Shown here: in pieces, positions 1-5,332 of the stretch
Layout of the letters: every line of letters starts with the position of its first letter
Numbering within the stretch: the stretch's first letter is position 1
Source of the DNA: Candidatus Kapaibacterium sp.
GTDB taxonomy: Bacteria; Bacteroidota; Ignavibacteria; Palsa-1295
NCBI GenBank assembly: GCA_025450975.1
Contig: JANWLI010000057.1
Span: forward strand, 1-5,332
Direction of reading: 5' to 3'
Length of the DNA: 5,332 nt
The notes under the pieces: generated by a model
Seen by the model: only the letters and a program-made list of their open reading frames with translations
Databases searched by the model: none
Told to the model about the DNA's origin: nothing
Position numbers and translations under genes: made by a program

Positions 1-1265
1 CGGCGCCGGAAGATCACGTTGCCGATGTACATGGTCTCAATCCGCAGACGAAGCAGGATGTCAGCCTCAACAATGCGCCTACCGAAGCGACGACGATGTT
101 CGTCTTCAAGACGGTCAGCGAAGCGCATCTTGGCGACCTCTCGTTCTTCCGACTCTATCATGGCTCGTTACATCACGGACAGGACCTCGTCAACGAGTCC
201 AATGGAAAACCTGAGCGTGTTATGCAGGTCTACTCGATGATGGGGAAGAACCGCAAAGAAGTGCAGTCTGTCAGTATCGGTGACATCGCTGCGGCAGTTA
301 AGCTCAAGGATACGCACACGAACAATACACTTTCGTCAAAGACGTTTCCGGTCGTCCTGAGCCCGATCGAGTTTCCCGATCCCGTGATCACCAGCGCCGT
401 TCGCGCTAAGAATAAGGGAGACGAGGAAAAGCTTGCATTAGGACTCCATGCCCTTCATGAGGAAGATCCTACATTCCTCGTCAAGCTCGAACCCGAGCTT
501 AACCAGACATTGATCGAGGGACAGGGAGAACTGCATCTCGATATCGCGATCCGTCGTCTCAAAGAGCGTTATAAGATCGACGTCGAGATCGTCGAGCCGC
601 GCATTCCATTCCGCGAAACGATCAGAGGCAATGCTGACACGAGGTATCGCCACAAAAAGCAATCGGGCGGAGCAGGGCAGTTTGGCGAAGTTGCCATCAA
701 ACTCAATCCGCGTCCGCGCGGACTTGGCTATGAGTTCGTCAATAGCATCGTCGGTGGCGTGATCTCCGGCAGGTTTATTCCGGCTGTCGATAAAGGCGTT
801 CACGAAATGCTCACGCGCGGCCCGCTTACCGGAAATCCTGTGATCGATGTACAGGTTACCCTCTACGACGGCAAGGAACACTCCGTAGACTCGAATGAAA
901 ATGCATTCCGTACTGCCGGTAAGATGGCATTTAAGGAGGCATTCCTTCAGGCGCGTCCGGTATTGCTCGAGCCGATCTATGAGATCGAAGTGACCGTGCC
1001 GGGTGATTACATGGGCGACGTGCTTGGTGATATTTCATCGCGCCGTGGCAAAGTGCAGGGCATGGACGCGAAGGGAACATTCGAAGTCATCAAGGCTGCC
1101 GTGCCGCTGGCCGAACTCTATCATTATGCAACCCGCCTACGCTCACTGACGCAAGGACGTGGCTCGCATAAACAACGATTCCTCCACTACGAAGAGGCGC
1201 CGCAGGATTTCGCGAAGAAGGTCGTGGATTCCTACGCGCTCCATCATAAAGTAGAGGAAGAATAA
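1..1265 (+). CDS. fusA: Elongation factor G / EF-G-like translational GTPase, C-terminal part (5' end outside window)
   Basis: This is the 3' part of a translational GTPase of the EF-G family, which normally drives tRNA-mRNA translocation on the ribosome in the cytoplasm. The frame is open from codon 3-5 to the TAA at 1263-1265, giving 420 residues; with a usual family length near 690, the whole G domain lies upstream. An ATG at 96 is internal, since family-like sequence continues before it. Counting from codon 3-5, domain II starts near residue 30 (FVFKTVSEAHLG), domain III carries IEGQGELHLDI (171-181), domain IV carries HKKQSGGAGQFGEV (217-230) and the tip segment HSVDSNENAF (293-302), and domain V carries LLEPIYEIEV and GDISSRRGKVQG (342-353). 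The SGGAGQFGEV form and the acidic KVEEE end resemble the 'EF-G-like' (EF-G2) subgroup more than canonical EF-G (usually SGGxGQYGHV), so it may be a paralogue with a narrower role. The family is certain; the subgroup is inferred from remembered family sequences. A strong terminator follows. Confidence 0.95.
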   Translation, partial: APEDHVADVHGLNPQTKQDVSLNNAPTEATTMFVFKTVSEAHLGDLSFFRLYHGSLHHGQDLVNESNGKPERVMQVYSMMGKNRKEVQSVSIGDIAAAVKLKDTHTNNTLSSKTFPVVLSPIEFPDPVITSAVRAKNKGDEEKLALGLHALHEEDPTFLVKLEPELNQTLIEGQGELHLDIAIRRLKERYKIDVEIVEPRIPFRETIRGNADTRYRHKKQSGGAGQFGEVAIKLNPRPRGLGYEFVNSIVGGVISGRFIPAVDKGVHEMLTRGPLTGNPVIDVQVTLYDGKEHSVDSNENAFRTAGKMAFKEAFLQARPVLLEPIYEIEVTVPGDYMGDVLGDISSRRGKVQGMDAKGTFEVIKAAVPLAELYHYATRLRSLTQGRGSHKQRFLHYEEAPQDFAKKVVDSYALHHKVEEE

Positions 1266-1290
1266 CATATCAATTCGAATCTCTTTCGAC

Positions 1291-1319
1291 AAGGACGGGT
1301 TTCACACCCGTCCTTTTTA
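1291..1319 (+). terminator. Rho-independent terminator after the EF-G-like gene
   Basis: AAGGACGGGT (1291-1300) pairs perfectly with ACCCGTCCTT (1306-1315) around a 5-nt loop TTCAC. The T run 1314-1318 overlaps the end of the stem. It lies 25 bases after the EF-G-like stop and would end that transcript. The T run also ends only 11 bases before the GH57 start codon, so the hairpin may sit in the leader of any transcript that reads through. Confidence 0.9.
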
Positions 1320-1329
1320 TTCTTTATAG

Positions 1330-2985
1330 ATGACGCCGATCAAAGTCGCCTTTCTCTGGCATCAGCATCAGCCGTTCTACTTCTCTCGCGAACAAGGCCG
1401 CTTCCTTCTTCCGTGGGTACGTCTGCATGCAACCAAAGATTATCTTGAGATGGCGCAGCACCTCGAACGCCATCCAACGATGCGTGCGACGATCAACGTC
1501 GTCCCCTCGCTCATAGAGCAGCTCCGGATCTATGAAGAAGGTGCGAACGACACGCTCCTTGCTGCATGCCGCAAGCTAACGAGAGACCTCAATAAGGAAG
1601 AACGGCATTTCATTATCCACGAGTGCTTTCACGCCGATCGGGATAGGCTCGTGGCACGCTCGCACCGGTATTTAGAGCTGCTGGAAAAACGTACATTCCA
1701 CGAACAGTGGAACGAACAGGATTTTCGCGATCTTATCGTGCACTACCATCTCGCATGGACCGGTGAGTTTGAACGAGGCAAAGAACTGCTCGCTGAGTTT
1801 GTTGCTCAGGACCGTGACTTCACCGAAGAACAGAAAGACTTGCTCTTTCGAACGCATGGTCTGATCCTGCGCAAGATCGTCCCCCTGCATGCGCAATTGT
1901 GTAGGCAAGGCCAGATCGAGCTTTCGACGACGCCGATGTATCATCCGATCCTTCCGCTCCTATGCGATATCACCTCTGCACGCGAAGCGCTTCCGCATAT
2001 TACCTTGCCACACAAGGCTATCGGCAATCGCAAGAGCGCTCATGTCCAGATCGAAGGAGCAGTCCGACATCACGAAGCTACGTTTGGTGCGAGACCAGCC
2101 GGCATGTGGCCTTCCGAAGGATCGATTTCCGACGCGGCTCTCGATCTGTTGATTGAGCACGGTATTACCTGGACAGCAAGCGACGAAGCAGTACTCTACA
2201 ACTCGGTCAATCACCGGGCGAATGCCGATATTCCGAAGAAGTATCACGAGCATGATAAATACTTCCCACGTCGCTATGAGAAGCATGGCAAAGATATCGT
2301 GGTCTTCTTCCGCGACCACACACTCTCAGATAAGATCGGCTTCGACTATCAGAAGATGTCTGCTGACGATGCCGTAAACGACTTTATCGGCAACATCGAA
2401 CGCATTCGCCATGAGATACTGGAGCGTTATGGCAACGAGGCACTTGCTCATGCCTGCATCTCCGTTATTCTCGATGGCGAAAACTGCTGGGAATATTATG
2501 TGCGCAACGGGTTTGAATTCCTTGACAAACTATATTCCGCTCTCACTTCGAATCAGCATATTGCGCCCGTAACGTTTTCTTCGTATTTGGGTGAAGTAGA
2601 GAGAGCGGCAATTCAATCACTGCACCATATCGTTGCCGGTTCATGGATCCATGGCGATTTCCGCATCTGGGCCGGACATCCGGAGAAGAACCTTGCATGG
2701 GACCTGATCGCTGCAGTCTGGAATCTTGAATCTGCCGAAGACCTGCGACCCGACTCTCCGCTTGCGCATGCTGAAGGCAGCGACTGGTTCTGGTGGTATG
2801 GCGACGATCACGTCAGCGGACAAAAGCCGGTTTTTGATGCTCTTTTCCGCGAGCATCTCCGCGCTGCCTACAAAGAGCACGGACTTCCAATCCCGGCAGA
2901 GCTCAATACGCCGATTCCCGACCAGATCGGCCAAAAGAGTGAAAATACAGCAGAATATGGCTCGATGCGGCGAGCCGGCTCCTGA
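1330..2985 (+). CDS. Glycoside hydrolase family 57 protein (alpha-amylase / alpha-glucan-acting, COG1449-like)
   Basis: A complete 551-residue protein of glycoside hydrolase family 57, retaining enzymes that act on alpha-glucans (alpha-amylase, amylopullulanase, glucanotransferase, branching enzyme). Family motifs appear in order: HQHQP (11-15), LPWVRLHATKDY (27-38), STTPMYHPILPLL (199-211), GMWPSEGSIS (258-267) with E263 the likely nucleophile, FFRDHTLSDKIGF (326-338) with D329 the likely acid/base, LDGENCWEYY (381-390), SWIHGDFRIWAGH (438-450), which may be conserved region 5, and GSDWFWWYGDDH (483-494). The last motif and the length fit the amylase/amylopullulanase-like group rather than the branching enzymes. 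There is no signal peptide, so it is probably cytoplasmic and may work on glycogen or imported maltodextrins. An in-frame TAG at 1327-1329 lies directly before the ATG, and HQHQP follows within 11 residues, so the start is secure. No Shine-Dalgarno sequence is visible. Residues after about 520 are probably a flexible tail. Exact substrate cannot be told; no other glycogen gene is in the window. Confidence 0.95.
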   Translation: MTPIKVAFLWHQHQPFYFSREQGRFLLPWVRLHATKDYLEMAQHLERHPTMRATINVVPSLIEQLRIYEEGANDTLLAACRKLTRDLNKEERHFIIHECFHADRDRLVARSHRYLELLEKRTFHEQWNEQDFRDLIVHYHLAWTGEFERGKELLAEFVAQDRDFTEEQKDLLFRTHGLILRKIVPLHAQLCRQGQIELSTTPMYHPILPLLCDITSAREALPHITLPHKAIGNRKSAHVQIEGAVRHHEATFGARPAGMWPSEGSISDAALDLLIEHGITWTASDEAVLYNSVNHRANADIPKKYHEHDKYFPRRYEKHGKDIVVFFRDHTLSDKIGFDYQKMSADDAVNDFIGNIERIRHEILERYGNEALAHACISVILDGENCWEYYVRNGFEFLDKLYSALTSNQHIAPVTFSSYLGEVERAAIQSLHHIVAGSWIHGDFRIWAGHPEKNLAWDLIAAVWNLESAEDLRPDSPLAHAEGSDWFWWYGDDHVSGQKPVFDALFREHLRAAYKEHGLPIPAELNTPIPDQIGQKSENTAEYGSMRRAGS

Positions 2986-2989
2986 AGGA

Positions 2990-3021
2990 TTTGTAACTCC
3001 GTAAAAATATCCCTATCTTTG
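2990..3021 (+). promoter_or_regulatory. Bacteroidota-type primary sigma promoter for the lipoprotein gene
   Basis: TTTG at 2990-2993 (-33 box) is followed by a 20-nt spacer and TATCTTTG at 3014-3021, which matches the Bacteroidota -7 consensus TAnnTTTG at every fixed position. Transcription should begin near 3026-3030, leaving a leader of about 25-29 A/T-rich bases before the ATG at 3055. The -33 box starts 5 bases after the GH57 stop codon, so the lipoprotein gene probably has its own transcript even though no terminator with a T run separates it from the GH57 gene. Confidence 0.8.
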
Positions 3022-3054
3022 TAGTCTTGCTTATTCATTACTTCACTCTTAAAT

Positions 3055-3672
3055 ATGAAACATCTCACACTTCTTCTATCCCTGTTAATTTTTGTTGCAT
3101 CCTGTGGTAAGAAAGAGGATGCTCCTGCCGGAAGCGCTGGCGGCAGCTCTGATTCCACAAGAGCCAAATCGGAAGCATCCGTTAGAGCAGTCTATGACGC
3201 CTTCAATAGCGGCAACCTTGACGAACTCGATAAGTATATCGATGCGAATTTCACCGAGCATACACCCTGGCCAGGGATGGAGCCCGGTCTCGCCGGTTTG
3301 AAGAAAGGCATGACCCAGTTCCGTACTGCATTCCCGGACCTCAAACTCACAGCCAATGACATTTGGGTCGATGGAAATACCATCATCGTACATTTCACCC
3401 AAACAGGAACGATGAGTGGCTCGCTCGGCGGCATGCCAGCTACGAATAAGAAGATGGATGTTCGTGGCGCTGAGATCATCAAAATGAACGACGCTGGCAA
3501 GGCCACCGATCATTGGGGCTATCAGGAAGACAACAAGATGGCACAGCAGATGGGCTGGATGCCGGAAATGAGTGCGCCTGCTGAACCATCTACTGGCGGC
3601 GGTACAGCTAGAAATCCTGCACCCTCGGGATCGGGGAAAAACCCGGCTCCGGACGCTACAAAGAAATATTAA
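3055..3672 (+). CDS. Predicted lipoprotein with a SnoaL-like (ester cyclase family, NTF2-like fold) domain
   Basis: A complete 205-residue predicted lipoprotein. Residues 1-16 form a lipoprotein signal peptide (basic MKH start, hydrophobic stretch, lipobox VASC) with C17 as the expected lipidated cysteine. A short Gly/Ser/Ala-rich linker (24-35) leads to an NTF2-like domain of the SnoaL-like/ester cyclase type, about residues 40-168. Typical signatures are VRAVYDAFNSGNLD (43-56), FTEHTPWPGMEPGLAGLK (66-83), AFPDLKLT (92-99), GTMSGSLGGMPATNKKM (118-134) and DHWGYQEDNKMAQQMGW (152-168). Named members act on polyketide-like small molecules, but most lipoprotein or stand-alone members have no known function, so no reaction is assigned. 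Residues 171-205 form a Pro/Gly/Ala-rich tail with NPAP twice (187-190, 196-199). GKKED after C17 resembles a Bacteroidota surface-export signal. It is flanked by its own promoter and a terminator, so it is probably a single-gene transcription unit. Lipoprotein and domain calls are firm; physiological role is unknown. Confidence 0.88.
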   Translation: MKHLTLLLSLLIFVASCGKKEDAPAGSAGGSSDSTRAKSEASVRAVYDAFNSGNLDELDKYIDANFTEHTPWPGMEPGLAGLKKGMTQFRTAFPDLKLTANDIWVDGNTIIVHFTQTGTMSGSLGGMPATNKKMDVRGAEIIKMNDAGKATDHWGYQEDNKMAQQMGWMPEMSAPAEPSTGGGTARNPAPSGSGKNPAPDATKKY

Positions 3673-3695
3673 GGTCAGCATCTTTTCAATCAGCA

Positions 3696-3724
3696 AAAAC
3701 CCGCCATTTGGCGGGTTTTGCTTT
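3696..3724 (+). terminator. Rho-independent terminator after the lipoprotein gene
   Basis: AAAACCCGCC (3696-3705) pairs perfectly with GGCGGGTTTT (3710-3719) around a 4-nt loop ATTT, followed by GCTTT. The T run is mostly inside the stem. Because the left arm begins with an A run, the structure also reads as a hairpin plus T run on the minus strand. It lies 23 bases after the lipoprotein stop and separates that gene from the E1 gene. Confidence 0.88.
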
Positions 3725-3769
3725 ATGTGAGACTCGAACGGAGTTTTTTTTGTTAGGGCGTCCGGAAAA

Positions 3770-5332
3770 ATGGCAAAAAAAGCGACCGAAGCAAAGACCC
3801 AGTCAGTAAAGATCGCAACCGCTGCGGAAGTGAAGCCGGCCAGGAACGGCTCGGCATTACCATTTTCTAAAGAAGAGATCGTCAGCGATTACCGGATCGC
3901 CAACCAGAGCCGCATCGCAAGCCTCATCGGCCGCCGTGAAGTGCTCTCCGGAAAAGCGAAGTTCGGCATCTTTGGCGACGGCAAGGAAGTCCCCGAACTG
4001 GCAATGGCCAGAGCGTTTAAGCCCGGCGACTGGCGCAGCGGCTATTACCGCGACCAGACGTTCATGTTCGCCACAGAAACGTCGACGCTCCAACAATTTT
4101 TCGCACAGCTCTACGCACACGCTGATGTCGCTGCCGATCCGTTCTCGGCAGGCCGCATGATGAATGCGCACTTCGCAACGCGCTCGCTTAATCCCGATGG
4201 CTCGTGGCGCGACCTGACGAAGATCAAGAACTCATCGCCCGACTTTTCACCGACGGGCGGCCACATGCCGCGCCTTGTCGGCCTTGGCTACGCGTCAAAA
4301 CTTTTCCGCCAGAACACGGCGCTCTACGACCTCAAGCAATTTTCAAATCACGGCAATGAGGTCGCCTTCGGTACGATCGGCAATGCAAGTACGTCCGAGG
4401 GATTATTCTTCGAAGCGATCAATGCTGCCGGCGTCCTGAAGATCCCGATGATCGTTTCGGTTTGGGACGACGAGTATGGTATTTCCGTCCCCGCAGAATA
4501 TCAGACGACAAAAGGCTCGATCTCGAAGATCCTCGCCGGCTTCGAACGTGACAAGAACGACGACGGCTATATCATTAAAGTTGTCAAAGGCTGGGATTAT
4601 CTGGCTCTTTGCGAGGCGTATCGTTCGGTAACCGACGAAGTTCGTAAAGATCACGTACCCGCCCTCATCCACGTCATCGAGCTCACGCAGCCGCAGGGCC
4701 ACTCGACAAGCGGCAGTCACGAGCGCTACAAGTCGAAAGAGCGTCTTGTATGGGAAGCCGAGAACGATTGCAATAAGCGGATGCGCGAATGGATGATCGA
4801 CGCAAAGATCATCACTGGCGCTCAGCTCGATCAGCTCGAAGCCGAAGATAAAGAGATCGTCGCAGAAGCAAAGGCGAAAGCCTGGGAAGCATTCATGCAG
4901 CCGATCCGCGCTTCTGTTGAAGTCGTTGCATCAACACTCGGAGAGCTTTCGACGCAATGCTCACTCGGCGCCGACGTTGCAAAAGTAAAAGAGCACCTTG
5001 AGTCCATCCGCGAGCCACTCTACCGCGATCCGACCGAAGCTGCCCTCGAAGCGCTGCGTCTAGCGAACATCGAGAATGCTCCGGCAAAAGAAAAGCTGAA
5101 GTCGTGGGTTGCCGATCGTCGCAAGAATGCTGCAGATGAATTCGCCTCGCATCTTTACAGCGAATCGACAGATGCCGCACTAAAAGTTAAAGAAGTTAAG
5201 CCTGTCTTTTCTGCGAATTCGCAGGAGGTCAACGGCAGTCAGGTAATGGTCGCCTGTTTCGATGCTGCGTTCGCGCGTGATCCGAAAGTATTTGCCATTG
5301 GCGAAGACATCGGCAAGATCGGCGACGTCAAC
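3770..5332 (+). CDS. Fused E1 alpha/beta subunit of a thiamine-diphosphate 2-oxoacid dehydrogenase, N-terminal part (3' end outside window)
   Basis: The frame is open from ATG 3770 through the right edge: 521 residues, no stop. It encodes the E1 component of a 2-oxoacid dehydrogenase complex (pyruvate or branched-chain 2-oxoacid type), which decarboxylates the substrate on thiamine diphosphate and passes the acyl group to E2 lipoyl domains. Residues 1-30 are a Lys/Ala-rich extension. The E1-alpha domain spans about 36-375: GYYRDQTFMF (91-100), the cofactor motif GNASTSEG (204-211) through WDDEYGIS (232-239), and the active-site loop GHSTSGSHERY (310-320) with H311 at the usual catalytic position. 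A charged, helical-looking linker (about 340-485) precedes the start of E1-beta, VMVACFDAAFARDPKVFAIGEDIG (492-515). The catalytic glutamate of E1-beta should lie beyond the edge. Fused E1 genes of roughly 650-820 residues are common in Bacteroidota. This is the first possible ATG after an in-frame TGA at 3728-3730, and the next in-frame ATG is at residue 79. No good ribosome binding site is seen, only GGA at 3764-3766. Substrate is not determined. Confidence 0.93.
   Translation, partial: MAKKATEAKTQSVKIATAAEVKPARNGSALPFSKEEIVSDYRIANQSRIASLIGRREVLSGKAKFGIFGDGKEVPELAMARAFKPGDWRSGYYRDQTFMFATETSTLQQFFAQLYAHADVAADPFSAGRMMNAHFATRSLNPDGSWRDLTKIKNSSPDFSPTGGHMPRLVGLGYASKLFRQNTALYDLKQFSNHGNEVAFGTIGNASTSEGLFFEAINAAGVLKIPMIVSVWDDEYGISVPAEYQTTKGSISKILAGFERDKNDDGYIIKVVKGWDYLALCEAYRSVTDEVRKDHVPALIHVIELTQPQGHSTSGSHERYKSKERLVWEAENDCNKRMREWMIDAKIITGAQLDQLEAEDKEIVAEAKAKAWEAFMQPIRASVEVVASTLGELSTQCSLGADVAKVKEHLESIREPLYRDPTEAALEALRLANIENAPAKEKLKSWVADRRKNAADEFASHLYSESTDAALKVKEVKPVFSANSQEVNGSQVMVACFDAAFARDPKVFAIGEDIGKIGDVN

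Noticed and set aside
438..881. 147-codon open frame on the minus strand inside the EF-G-like gene
   Set aside because: It lies wholly opposite conserved EF-G domains III-IV, and its translation resembles no family I know.
1273..1280. Palindrome ATTCGAAT after the EF-G-like gene
   Set aside because: An isolated 8-base palindrome with no repeat copy nearby is expected by chance.
1960..2319. Open frames on both strands inside the GH57 gene
   Set aside because: They overlap conserved GH57 catalytic regions and are shadows of that reading frame.
2959..2981. Hairpin GGCTCG/CGAGCC and overlapping palindrome GAGCCGGCTC at the end of the GH57 gene
   Set aside because: The stem is only 6 bp inside coding sequence and no T run follows, so I do not call it a terminator; chance is likely.
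3085..3696. 203-codon open frame on the minus strand opposite the lipoprotein gene
   Set aside because: The plus-strand frame has a signal peptide, a recognisable domain, a promoter and a terminator; the minus-strand product is Cys/Arg-rich without recognisable motifs and starts in the terminator region.
3717..3752. Possible promoter for the E1 gene (TTTG at 3717-3720 and TTTTTTTG at 3745-3752)
   Set aside because: The second box lacks the conserved A, lies in an 8-T run, and the spacer is 24 bases instead of about 20; the first box is also part of the terminator stem.
3775..3781. Run of seven A at codons 2-4 of the E1 gene as a possible slippage or phase-variation site
   Set aside because: It simply encodes Lys-Lys after MA; the run is short and the downstream frame is intact.
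4403..5180. Minus-strand open frames within the E1 region (also 3857-4171)
   Set aside because: The plus-strand E1 frame is continuous from 3770 to the edge with clear domain motifs, so these are shadows.

Overview
The window holds four plus-strand protein genes with short gaps: the 3' part of an elongation factor G-type GTPase, a complete family 57 glycoside hydrolase, a complete small SnoaL-like lipoprotein, and the 5' part of a fused alpha/beta E1 2-oxoacid dehydrogenase. I see no RNA gene, mobile element, CRISPR array or integration site, and no gene-free stretch longer than about 100 bases.

The organism looks like a member of the Bacteroidota/Chlorobiota side of the FCB group, possibly an Ignavibacteria- or Kapabacteria-like lineage; this is inference. 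Three things point there. The lipoprotein gene has a near-textbook Bacteroidota promoter (TTTG, 20-nt spacer, TATCTTTG). None of the three visible starts has a convincing Shine-Dalgarno sequence. The E1 gene has the alpha-beta fused layout common in Bacteroidota, and the EF-G is of the divergent 'EF-G-like' kind often found there as a second copy. Base composition looks close to 50% GC by eye.

Layout: EF-G-like 3' end (1-1265); 64-bp gap with a perfect 10-bp terminator hairpin; GH57 enzyme (1330-2985); 69-bp gap with the promoter for the next gene; lipoprotein (3055-3672); 97-bp gap with a second terminator; E1 fusion (3770 to the right edge). The ORF of the E1 gene has no stop inside the window, so a search requiring closed ORFs would miss it.

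The genes look like separate transcription units, not one pathway: translation, alpha-glucan metabolism, an envelope lipoprotein of unknown role, and oxidative decarboxylation of pyruvate or branched-chain 2-oxoacids. I found no sign of a new multi-gene system. The most notable details are a reciprocal Asp/Asn swap at the two side-chain magnesium ligands in the E1 thiamine-diphosphate motif, a possible surface-export signal after the lipoprotein cysteine, and a terminator hairpin lying almost directly before the GH57 start codon.
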